This document shows, one piece after another, positions 7,997-14,494 of a stretch of DNA of 14,494 bases; the first letter of the stretch is position 1; every line of letters starts with the position of its first letter. The notes under the pieces were generated by a model. That model ran no database searches and was not told the DNA's origin. It saw nothing but the letters and a program-made list of their open reading frames with translations. Both the position numbers and the translations under genes were made by a program. This stretch comes from Ignavibacteria bacterium (GTDB lineage: Bacteria; Bacteroidota; Ignavibacteria; Ignavibacteriales; Ignavibacteriaceae), in assembly GCA_029863735.1 (NCBI GenBank), contig JAOTUT010000008.1:1-14494 (forward strand), read 5' to 3'.

Positions 7997-9322
7997 CTAA
8001 TCACCAGAACCTGGACCACGCCAACCATATAATGGCGTTAATCCACTAGGTACTCTCTCCGGCACAGTAAGCATATAAGACTGCAATCCAATTCCTGGAT
8101 CTGTTAAAGCTTTCAAAAATTCTACAATAGCAAGCACTTCATTATCAGATAAACCAAGCGGTTGAATTGATTCCGGTTCCATCATAATATCAGTCACTTG
8201 AGGATGACGAGGATTGCATCCATCGTTATAAAATCTTACCACTTGCTCAAGTGTTGCAAAAACACCATCGTGCATATACGGTGGAGTCAGCTCAATATTT
8301 CTCAGAGTAGGAGTTCGGAATTTGTATCTGTCGGTCAGATTTTTAGTATGTTCTTCCCTGCCAGTATCATCTCCCGGAATAACATCCTTCCCTGGACCCA
8401 ATTGTGGAACACCCTGGCAAATAAAACTATAGTCACTAAACATAGGCCCGTTATGGCACCGGGAGCATTTTGCTTTTGTAAAAAATAATTCCAATCCTTT
8501 TTTTTGAAAATTGTTCAATGCATCTTCTTCTCCTCGCACAAATCTATCATAAGGAGAATTAATTGTAACAAGCTCACGTTCAAATGAAGCAATTGATCTA
8601 ACATAAGTTGATGAATCAATCACATGCTCGCGAGTTCCTCTATCCCATTCATCTGCTTCTATTGGAAAGGCAGTACAAAAACGGATTACATATTCTTCAA
8701 TTGCCCTTAGCCTGGCAAGCACACTGTCTAATGCAACTCTAGCCGCTTCTTCATTCGTTCCGGGATAAGCGTCCCCACGCATCTCAACACGAGAAGTAAT
8801 TGGCTTGGAAGCTTGTTTCTCAATGCTATTCAGTCTTCCATCCCAAAATTGAACTCCATTATGAGAGGAAACCCCACCATCGAAGTTATAAGCTATGTTA
8901 TAACAAGTTGGGGAATTTCGAGGTGTCAGATCAATCGGTTCTCCGGAAATATATGAACTGGTTAAAATCCGATTGGGTCCCAAACCAATACCACTTGCCC
9001 CTGCTGGAAGCTGCCTTCCATCCGAAAAGCCAAAATCCGGATGATGACAAGTACCACATGCTACATCTTTTTCACCACCAAGAATAGGATCATAAAATAG
9101 TAATCTGCCCAGAGCTATCCTCTCATAGCTTGGCTGGTTATCTAGTGGGTATGGAATGGATCCTAATGTTTTTAAGCCAAATGTTGCAACCAGGTCATTT
9201 TCCTTTGTTTCAACGACTGGTTCATCTTCGCACGAAGTTAACAATACAAGTTGTATAGAAGAAAATATTGCAATGAATATTAAATGTATTACTTGCTTGC
9301 CGAGGCGAAATTCGCTACTCAT
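7997..9322 (-). CDS. Di-heme cytochrome c peroxidase / MauG-like lipoprotein
   Basis: This is a bacterial di-heme cytochrome c peroxidase family protein that acts outside the cytoplasm, either reducing H2O2 or oxidising a protein or small substrate as MauG relatives do; which applies cannot be told here. The 441-residue product has a signal anchor (about 10-28) and lipobox LLTSC with C31 as the lipidation site. Heme c sites are CGTCH (89-93) and CSRCH (286-290). The family blocks FWDGR, the repeated FDRF-type PYDRFVRGE, FRTPTLRN and PPYMHDG (H351) are present. The start is ATG at 9322: a perfect AAGGAGG lies 5 bp upstream, while the in-frame TTG at 9346 lies upstream of that site. Transcription converges on the ATPase gene. 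It needs heme, but it is not in the heme operon's direction and lies between two hemN-tail repeats. Confidence 0.92.
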   Translation of the reverse strand: MSSEFRLGKQVIHLIFIAIFSSIQLVLLTSCEDEPVVETKENDLVATFGLKTLGSIPYPLDNQPSYERIALGRLLFYDPILGGEKDVACGTCHHPDFGFSDGRQLPAGASGIGLGPNRILTSSYISGEPIDLTPRNSPTCYNIAYNFDGGVSSHNGVQFWDGRLNSIEKQASKPITSRVEMRGDAYPGTNEEAARVALDSVLARLRAIEEYVIRFCTAFPIEADEWDRGTREHVIDSSTYVRSIASFERELVTINSPYDRFVRGEEDALNNFQKKGLELFFTKAKCSRCHNGPMFSDYSFICQGVPQLGPGKDVIPGDDTGREEHTKNLTDRYKFRTPTLRNIELTPPYMHDGVFATLEQVVRFYNDGCNPRHPQVTDIMMEPESIQPLGLSDNEVLAIVEFLKALTDPGIGLQSYMLTVPERVPSGLTPLYGWRGPGSGD

Positions 9323-9327
9323 TTTTT

Positions 9328-9334
9328 CCTCCTT
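9328..9334 (-). promoter_or_regulatory. Strong Shine-Dalgarno of the di-heme peroxidase gene
   Basis: The minus strand reads AAGGAGG followed by five A and ATG (9322). It fixes the start and shows that this genome uses anti-SD pairing. It abuts the 11-bp inverted repeat described separately. Confidence 0.85.
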
Positions 9335-9414
9335 ACTTTGCTTCAAAATATTAAATCTGAATAAATAACTTATTCATAAATTTTTCCCCTTAATTTCTCC
9401 CACAAGCAAAGTAA
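9333..9414. repeat. Nested inverted repeats in the peroxidase gene leader
   Basis: TTACTTTGCTT (9333-9343) and AAGCAAAGTAA (9404-9414) are perfect 11-bp inverted copies. Between them lies TGAATAA-ATAAC-TTATTCA (9358-9376), a perfect 7-5-7 inverted repeat. One outer arm overlaps the start of the Shine-Dalgarno site. They could form a structured mRNA leader or an operator for the minus-strand gene. No experimental parallel is claimed. Confidence 0.5.
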
Positions 9415-9574
9415 AAAACTGACTAAGCAGAAAGTTTAGTGAGTACGAAAAACAAATCAATAAAAATATAATAATTAAAAAATTAAGATCACACAACTGT
9501 TAACAAGGTTTGCCAAAACTAAATTTTTAGCAAATGCGAATTGAATAAAGAGAAGGGTCATATTTTATAATTAT

Positions 9575-9599
9575 AAGAGCGTAACAAGATTACGTTCTT
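9575..9599. repeat. 10-bp stem hairpin in the gene-free stretch
   Basis: AAGAGCGTAA, loop CAAGA, TTACGTTCTT: a 10-bp stem with one G-U pair, followed on the + strand by TTTATATT. It is a weak terminator or structural element. No + gene ends directly before it, so its role is unclear. Confidence 0.45.
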
Positions 9600-9641
9600 T
9601 ATATTATAATGAGATCAGAATATTTTTTCTTAATTTAATAA

Positions 9642-9677
9642 AAAGAAAATAAAGCCAAATATTCGAGGACGGTTTGA
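9642..9677 (+). repeat. hemN 3'-end repeat, copy C
   Basis: Read in the hemN frame it encodes KENKAKYSRTV plus TGA, with one amino-acid change (D to N) and synonymous changes relative to copy A. A stop codon lies immediately upstream in that frame, so it is a relic and not a gene. Confidence 0.82.
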
Positions 9678-9805
9678 AGAACTGAATAAATCAAACACCC
9701 ATTTCCTGTTGTAAATAAAAGCAAAAGGAACTGTTTTTGACTTGATCTTTTCCTTGGTGAATTAGAAGAATAAATTCAAAAAATTAATCTCTCCAGAAAA
9801 TTATT

Positions 9806-9813
9806 TATCTTTG
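9806..9813 (+). promoter_or_regulatory. Bacteroidota-type -7 promoter box before the methyltransferase gene
   Basis: TATCTTTG matches the TAnnTTTG consensus. It lies 33 bp before the ATG at 9847 and covers the in-frame TTG at 9811, which argues against that codon as the start. No clear -33 TTTG box is seen at the usual distance. Confidence 0.45.
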
Positions 9814-9846
9814 TATTACATATTGAATACAAATTTAAAACCTATT

Positions 9847-11031
9847 ATGACTAAAACGATCTCTGATCTTATTGAAGTAAAGAACCCAAGAGTAGCTAAG
9901 CGATATCTAAAGAAAAAAGTGGCTATAGGTCATTTTATAGAAGATTACATTGCTGGAAAGGTTGACATAAAAGTCAGCTTTATGGAATTATTGAAATATA
10001 AGAACGACATTTTCACTTATAATTTCACCGCGCAGCATTATTATTTCTTCATTTCAAGGATGATTCCAGAAGTTACTATTCATTCACAAAAGCAGGATAA
10101 AAGAATAATTAAAAGTCACTATGATAATAAGAATGATCTGTTTAGTTGGTTCTTAGGAACAAAGATGATTTATACCAGCTGCTATTTTAAGAATTTAAAT
10201 GAGTCGCTGGAAGAGGCACAGGAAAATAAGCTGAACCTGATCGCTCAAAAAATGCAGCTTAAGGAAGGGGAAGAATTGTTAGATATTGGATGTGGTTGGG
10301 GAACTCTTGTGGCTCACCTGGCTAAACATTATGGAGTTAATACGACTGGAGTAACAATTGCCTCGGCTGGAGCAGAATGGGCTATACGACAAATTATGGA
10401 ATATGGTGTAGAAGATCGTGCGAAAATTTGGACGATGGATTATAGAGATATACCTACAGATAAAAAGTATAAAAAAATTACCTGTCTTGAAATGGCAGAA
10501 CATGTTGGTATTAAGTATTTCAAAAGATTCATGAAACAATGTTATGATCTTCTGGAAGATGATGGACTTTTTTACTTACAAATTGCCGGCTTACGTGAAC
10601 GTAATAGCTTGTTACAAAAGCATAACAGGGAAGACCTCGTGTGGGGCTTATTTATGAACAAATATATTTTCTCAGGAGCCGATGCAAGTATGCCATTAAA
10701 TTGGGATTTACAACGAATAGAAAAGGTTGGTTTTGAGGTGCATTCAGTTGAAAATATTGGAAACCACTATTCAACCACCATTAATAGGTGGTATGACAAT
10801 TGGCTTTCAAACAAAGAAAAGGTACTTGAAAAATACGGGGAACGTATCTTTAGGATTTATGAAATTTTTCTCGCCTGGTCAGTAATTATTGGGAGACACG
10901 GAGGTTCAACTGCATATCAAATTGTATGTCACAAAAATATAGATAAATTCGACAGGACAACATTTATAGGCGCCACAAATTTAGGAGAACATGATAAATT
11001 TAAGAAAACTTCCCAGCTGGGGCATTCTTAG
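9847..11031 (+). CDS. Lipid C-methyltransferase, CFA-synthase superfamily, sphingolipid C9-MT-like
   Basis: This is a SAM-dependent methyltransferase of the cyclopropane-fatty-acid synthase fold. The 394 residues (ATG 9847) include a substrate-side motif HYDNKNDLFSWFLGTKMIYTS (91-111), SAM motif I LDIGCGWG (145-152), MDYRDIP, CLEMAEHVG (213-221), WGLFMNKYIFSGADAS (266-281) and a C-terminus HYSTTINRWYDNW ... KYGERIFRIYEIFLA. These last blocks resemble, from memory, fungal sphingolipid C9-methyltransferases more than E. coli Cfa. The position of the Cfa active-site cysteine aligns with S111, as in the fungal enzymes, with C112 next to it. It probably methylates an unsaturated lipid chain, either cyclopropanating it or adding a branch; substrate unknown. 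It has its own promoter box, ends in a terminator and converges on a desaturase gene. Confidence 0.85.
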   Translation: MTKTISDLIEVKNPRVAKRYLKKKVAIGHFIEDYIAGKVDIKVSFMELLKYKNDIFTYNFTAQHYYFFISRMIPEVTIHSQKQDKRIIKSHYDNKNDLFSWFLGTKMIYTSCYFKNLNESLEEAQENKLNLIAQKMQLKEGEELLDIGCGWGTLVAHLAKHYGVNTTGVTIASAGAEWAIRQIMEYGVEDRAKIWTMDYRDIPTDKKYKKITCLEMAEHVGIKYFKRFMKQCYDLLEDDGLFYLQIAGLRERNSLLQKHNREDLVWGLFMNKYIFSGADASMPLNWDLQRIEKVGFEVHSVENIGNHYSTTINRWYDNWLSNKEKVLEKYGERIFRIYEIFLAWSVIIGRHGGSTAYQIVCHKNIDKFDRTTFIGATNLGEHDKFKKTSQLGHS

Positions 11032-11040
11032 TTTTTTTTT
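11001..11040 (+). terminator. Intrinsic terminator at the methyltransferase gene end
   Basis: An outer stem TAAGAA/TTCTTA (11001-11006, 11025-11030) encloses the palindrome CCCAGCTGGG (11012-11021) and is followed by a nine-T tract at 11032-11040. It overlaps the last codons. On the minus strand a weaker T-rich run follows the hairpin, so it may also serve the convergent desaturase gene. Confidence 0.7.
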
Positions 11041-11066
11041 AATTTCTCTGGTTTTTTCCGAAGGTA

Positions 11067-11999
11067 TTATGATCCCTGCATCTCGGGTAGGGGTCCATTT
11101 GCTGACACTTTCCCATTCTGGCGTGCTATTTCTTCTCTCCTTATTCTTTCCAATCTCATAGAGTTCGTTCTGAATTTAGGAATGATGATAGACAAGAAGT
11201 AACTTCTTACGATATACCACCAGAAACTTCTTTCAAGCAGAATTGGATCTATATTCTTCTCTATTTCTTTGTGAGCTTCCGGAACTTTATTCCAGTGAAG
11301 CCCAGCTTTATGATGGTGGATAGTGTGATAACCATTATTAAAAAGTAGAAAATTAAGAAGCCCGGTAAAGTTCCTGGAATGATTCCACTCGGATTCTTCG
11401 TTGGCGTGAACGTGCTGAACATAGTTAAATATCAAAACGCTGAATAGGGAGACTTGCTGAGGTATAATTACAAAGAGCAATGCTTTCTCCCAATCTAATA
11501 ATAAAGCTGCTGCTACCCACAGAACAAGGACAACGTACTGCGAGATACTTACCCAGAATTTTTCTTTGTTGTTTGCTTTCATCTCTTTGAGGTAAACGAA
11601 AATTGCCTTTTGCTGATAATAACCGCTTATGGTTGGATATGAAATTAGTGTGAGAAAATTATTTTTTTCACTTACCCTGTATGTAATGGAGTCGTCACCT
11701 TCACGGTTATTAAACCTGTGATGATTTTTATTGTGAGTCGGTATCCATGCGAATATCGGGAAACCATAAAACACAGTTAGCCACCAATCGGTAAGTACGT
11801 TCATGACTTTAGAACGCCACATAGGCAGGTGATTATGGTTGTGAGTCATTACGGATACAGCTACAGACATAAACAGAAACAAAGTGTAAATAAACGGATT
11901 AAAACCCCACCACATCCATTGAGCGATAAACAAAGCTGTGGTAATAAATATGTAAATAAGGCTTTTATAATCTGCATTATCTTTTAATTTGAGGTTCAT
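11067..11999 (-). CDS. Membrane fatty acid desaturase
   Basis: This is a membrane-bound di-iron desaturase/hydroxylase of the FA_desaturase fold. The 310 residues show several hydrophobic segments (about 14-50, 72-88, 152-195, 262-275) and the histidine clusters that bind iron: HNHNH (53-57), HNKNHH (89-94), QHVH (195-198) with NHSRNF (206-211), and NGYHTIHHH (222-230) followed by GLHW. No cytochrome b5 domain is present, so electrons must come from a separate donor. The start is ATG at 11999. It faces the methyltransferase gene across a shared terminator. A substrate of acyl chains of membrane lipids is the likely case; position specificity is unknown, and hydroxylase activity is possible. 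Confidence 0.88.
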   Translation of the reverse strand: MNLKLKDNADYKSLIYIFITTALFIAQWMWWGFNPFIYTLFLFMSVAVSVMTHNHNHLPMWRSKVMNVLTDWWLTVFYGFPIFAWIPTHNKNHHRFNNREGDDSITYRVSEKNNFLTLISYPTISGYYQQKAIFVYLKEMKANNKEKFWVSISQYVVLVLWVAAALLLDWEKALLFVIIPQQVSLFSVLIFNYVQHVHANEESEWNHSRNFTGLLNFLLFNNGYHTIHHHKAGLHWNKVPEAHKEIEKNIDPILLERSFWWYIVRSYFLSIIIPKFRTNSMRLERIRREEIARQNGKVSANGPLPEMQGS

Positions 12000-12173
12000 T
12001 TGATCAGTCTTTCATTTTATAAAACAAATTAACAGGGACAACTGACTGGAGAAATGTACTATAGTCTGATGTATAAAGCTATAATAGAGAAGTAAATGCT
12101 TAGATAAAAGCTTAATATTTGAGCCAGCAGAGGTTTTACAATTATTTTACAATCCGACCAATAATAATTATTG

Positions 12174-13387
12174 CTAATCGCTCGGTCTTTCCTTCATAGG
12201 TGCGGTGGTGAAGAAGTCTTTATAAAACCTTTCGTTATAGTTTTCAAGCATTTGTTCCACAACTTTGTAGTGCTTTGAACGGATTACAAATCCAGCGTGG
12301 TACGACTTGTCCAGCCGCCAGACAATTTCAGGATCATTGTAAGATGAAAGATCCGGCCATTCCTGTTTTGCAAGCGAGGTAATAATTCCAGCATAGTAAT
12401 CCTCTACTTCGGGATACTTATACTCCCCTTCTCCTCTGAGTATTTCTATCTTCGCCCACTCGCGCCACAAATTAATTCCAGAACCAGCAAGTACAAGTTC
12501 GGAAAGATTGGCCCCGGCAACACGTGCTGATGTTTCAAGAAAATAAAGTTTACCATCTTTATCGGATTCAATAAATTCTGTGTGAGATACCCCTCTTAAC
12601 ATTCCAAGAGCTTTCATCAGTTTTTCATTCATCTCTAAAAGCTGTTGTTCTTTTTTACTTCCTCTTTCAATTGTTCTGCTGGTAAATACTCTTCCCTCGT
12701 GTGCAACTTCAAAAGGTGGTCTGCCGTACTGGCTGGCAATTGCAAACCGTACTTCGTGTTCATAAATAATTGAATCAACGTGATAAATATTCCCGGGGTG
12801 AATCTTTCCATCAAGAAGAATGATTGTTCATCGCCCAGATGATTTATCCTGTTCCACATTTCATCTTTACTTTGAACTTTTTTTAATCCGTGTGAACCTG
12901 CCAGCATTCTCGGTTTTATCATATAAGGAAACTGAACCTTATCAGCAAACTCATTTAACTCATTATGGTTTAGTACGTGAATAAACTCCGGAACAGGTAT
13001 TTCCATTTCCTGCGCTCTCATTCTCATCGCAAGCTTATCGCGGAAATAACGAGCTGTTGTATCTCCCATTCCTGGAACACGTAAATGCTCTCGTAATGCT
13101 GCAGCCTTTTCAACATCAAAATCATCCAGAGCAACAATCCTGTCTACCTTTTCTTTTCTTGCTACAAAACTTACTCCGTAAATAACATCACGCATATTCC
13201 ACTCTTTATTTTTATCGGCCATATAAAAAGTTTCATCTATTGCTTCTTTGGGCCAGGGAGAGGTTTCAAGACTTTTGGATGTCAGCAGCAGAACCCTGCA
13301 GCCTTGTTCCTTACACTCGCGCATAAAGTCGAATCCTTTTTCGTAAGAGGAAACACATAGAACGGTTATTGGTTTATTAGTGCTCAT
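12174..13387 (-). pseudogene. ATP-grasp carboxylate-amine ligase-like gene, frameshifted
   Basis: The product is an ATP-grasp superfamily protein, resembling carbamoyl-phosphate synthase/biotin carboxylase-like ligases that join a carboxylate to an amine; the substrate is unknown. The N-terminal part (13387 to about 12795) has a pre-ATP-grasp domain (ITVLCVSSYEKGFDFMRECK), then FPYMIKPRMLAGSHGLKKV and FFLMERFTPG. At a CCCGGGG run (12792-12798 on the + strand) the frame shifts. Restoring one base gives PGNIYHVDSIIYEHEVRF, which continues without a stop to FIESDKDGKLYFLETSARVAG and the stop at 12174. The repaired product would be about 404 residues. Without repair the first frame runs out of frame to a stop at 12635. 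This is either a recent mutation or a homopolymer sequencing error. It is divergent from hemG. Confidence 0.82.
12792..12798 (-). other. Frameshift site in the ATP-grasp gene
   Basis: The + strand reads CCCGGGG. One missing base here (a G on the coding strand, so CCCC on the + strand) accounts for the loss of frame: conserved sequence stops at FTPG in one frame and resumes at IYHVDSI in the next. Confidence 0.8.
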
Positions 13388-13530
13388 AGTTTTTTTTTGT
13401 TTGATTAAGCAAAATAATGTGAGGCAAGTTTAAGTTTTATAATGGAAAGAATCAACTAAACAAGTCGAAAGAGTTGAACTACCGGAAATTATGTATGACT
13501 TTTTGCGCATTAAAGTTCGGCACAAATTGT

Positions 13531-13538
13531 TAAATTTG
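13531..13538 (+). promoter_or_regulatory. Bacteroidota-type -7 promoter box before hemG
   Basis: TAAATTTG fits TAnnTTTG and lies 25 bp before the ATG at 13564. A TTTTG upstream (13501-13505) is farther away than the usual -33 spacing, so the assignment is tentative. Confidence 0.4.
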
Positions 13539-13563
13539 AGTTCAATTAATTCCAAATGAATAT

Positions 13564-14484
13564 ATGTCTTCAAATAAGAAAATAGTTGTAATAGGTGCCG
13601 GTATTTCCGGATTAACTACTGCTTACCTTCTCTTCAAAGAGGGATATGATGTAATTGTACTCGAGCAAAAAGATAAAGTGGGCGGGTCAATTGAGACAGT
13701 ATCTGAGGAAGGCTTCCTTTTTGATCGGGGCCCAAACAGCGGTTTGGAAACTACTCCCCTTATACAACAGCTTGTAAAAGAATTGAATCTCGAAGATCAA
13801 TTTGTTTATGCCAACCGTGAAGGAAATAAAAGATACATACTTCGGGATGGACAACTTCACGCACTTCCTATATCTCCTCCAGCATTTTTCAAAACGAAAC
13901 TTTTTTCAGGTAAGGCAAAATTAAGATTGATGGCAGAACCCTTCATCGGAAAATCAAAAGATGGTTATTATCAGAGCATTGCAGAGTTTGTGACAAGAAG
14001 ACTTGGCAAAGAATTTCTCGATTATGCTATTAATCCATTTGTGGCAGGAGTTTATGCAGGAAGGCCAGAAGAACTAAGTGTTAAATCAGCTTTCCCAAAA
14101 CTTTACGCTCTTGAAGAAGATTATGGTGGATTAATTATCGGAACTATCAGAAGCATTCGTAAGAGGAAAAAGAGCAAAGAGGTTTCTAAGCAAAGTGCGA
14201 AGATGTTTTCATTTAAAGATGGAATGAAAGTGCTTCCTGAAGCTATAACAAGAGAATTAGGCAGTCGTGTTAGCACAGGAGTAGAAGTTACTTCTGTAAG
14301 AAAAACAGCTGAAGGAAACTATGGAGTAACCTACAGGGATGGTAAACAAACTTTAACATTACTTGCAGATGTTGTTCTTTCAACTGTTCCGGCTTATAAG
14401 GCTTCTGAACTATTCGGGCTTTTTGATGAAACACTGGTTAAACACTTAAACGAAATTTATTACCCCCCTGTTTTGGTTCTTTAA
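13564..14484 (+). CDS. hemG: Protoporphyrinogen oxidase, FAD-dependent (HemY/PPO type), 3'-truncated
   Basis: It oxidises protoporphyrinogen IX to protoporphyrin IX, the step after HemN. In the B. subtilis nomenclature it would be hemY. The N-terminal FAD-binding fold has GAGISGL (11-17) and the ribose-binding E34 before KVGGSIET, then the family block FDRGPNSGLETTP and the substrate/membrane region (FVAGVYAGRPEELSV). The family is about 460 residues; this frame stops after 306, at the family motif YYPPVLVL. The TAA belongs to a 15-bp inverted copy of upstream sequence that ends at the last base of the window, so the stop is probably not the natural end. The start ATG at 13564 is in frame with KIVVIGAGISG; an ATG at 13556 is out of frame and soon stops. 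Confidence 0.9.
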   Translation: MSSNKKIVVIGAGISGLTTAYLLFKEGYDVIVLEQKDKVGGSIETVSEEGFLFDRGPNSGLETTPLIQQLVKELNLEDQFVYANREGNKRYILRDGQLHALPISPPAFFKTKLFSGKAKLRLMAEPFIGKSKDGYYQSIAEFVTRRLGKEFLDYAINPFVAGVYAGRPEELSVKSAFPKLYALEEDYGGLIIGTIRSIRKRKKSKEVSKQSAKMFSFKDGMKVLPEAITRELGSRVSTGVEVTSVRKTAEGNYGVTYRDGKQTLTLLADVVLSTVPAYKASELFGLFDETLVKHLNEIYYPPVLVL

Positions 14485-14494
14485 GTGTTTAACC
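14436..14494. repeat. 15-bp perfect inverted repeat at the window end
   Basis: GGTTAAACACTTAAA (14436-14450) and TTTAAGTGTTTAACC (14480-14494) are perfect inverted copies inside the hemG coding region, and the second ends on the final base. It introduces the stop of the truncated gene. A fold-back or chimeric contig end is the simplest reading. Confidence 0.75.

Larger units (their letters stand above)
9415..9846. other. AT-rich gene-free stretch with hemN-tail relic
   Basis: I see no supported gene between the peroxidase leader and the methyltransferase gene. The stretch holds a hairpin (9575-9599), the third hemN-tail repeat (9642-9677) and a Bacteroidota-type promoter box (9806-9813). Short frames here are very AT-rich and lack ribosome binding sites. 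It probably also carries the peroxidase promoter on the minus strand, which I could not place. Confidence 0.6.

Noticed and set aside
9323..9346. TTG 9346 as the peroxidase start
   Set aside because: The perfect AAGGAGG lies between this codon and the ATG at 9322, so it serves the ATG.
6568..9677. Three 36-bp repeats as a CRISPR or direct-repeat array
   Set aside because: They are 1.3-1.7 kb apart with genes between them, and they translate as the hemN end.
9811..9846. TTG 9811 as the methyltransferase start
   Set aside because: It lies inside a TAnnTTTG promoter box and has no ribosome binding site; ATG 9847 fits better.
12000..12173. Possible small gene or RNA between the desaturase and ATP-grasp genes
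   Set aside because: Only an A/T palindrome (about 12159-12173) was seen; there is no frame with a start signal and no tRNA-like structure.
12174..13387. Two separate ATP-grasp genes (12174-12632 and 12635-13387)
   Set aside because: Conserved sequence runs continuously across a single frame change at 12792-12798, so it is one broken gene.

Overview
The window is AT-rich, gene-dense bacterial DNA. It has good Shine-Dalgarno sites (for example AAGGAGG before the di-heme peroxidase and AGGAGAAGG before hemE). It also has TAnnTTTG-type -7 boxes like those of Bacteroidota. This mix, the protein styles and the heme gene order suggest a member of the Bacteroidota/Chlorobiota group, possibly Ignavibacteria-like. 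That placement is an inference from style, not from a marker gene.

Region 1 (1-6603, + strand) is a compact tetrapyrrole/heme operon: hemA (5' end outside the window), hemC, a small unknown lipoprotein, a TetR-HemD fusion, hemE and hemN. Gaps are a few bases or 4-bp overlaps, except for 75 bp between hemE and hemN that hold a long imperfect inverted repeat. Together the genes take glutamyl-tRNA to glutamate-1-semialdehyde, and porphobilinogen through uroporphyrinogen III and coproporphyrinogen III to protoporphyrinogen IX. hemL, hemB and hemH are not in the window. A FAD-dependent protoporphyrinogen oxidase for the next step lies at the far right end.

Region 2 (6604-9677) looks like accessory DNA placed behind hemN. 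It holds a DUF4143-type AAA ATPase (+) with a near-perfect 15-bp-stem palindrome before it, then a di-heme MauG/CcpA-like lipoprotein (-). The last 12 codons of hemN, including the stop, recur twice downstream, once after the ATPase and once beyond the peroxidase gene. The copy after the ATPase differs from hemN only at synonymous positions. The hemN 3' end therefore looks like a repeated junction or integration site, with old gene ends displaced downstream.

Region 3 (9678-12173) has a lipid pair in convergent orientation: a cyclopropane-synthase-superfamily methyltransferase that resembles fungal sphingolipid C9-methyltransferases, and a membrane fatty acid desaturase. An intrinsic terminator separates them.

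Region 4 (12174-14494) has an ATP-grasp ligase gene (-) broken by a one-base frameshift in a C/G run. Divergent from it is hemG/hemY-type protoporphyrinogen oxidase, which stops early. Its stop lies in a perfect 15-bp inverted copy of upstream sequence that ends exactly at the last base of the window, so the truncation may be a contig-end fold-back artefact.

No tRNA, rRNA, CRISPR array or transposase was seen.
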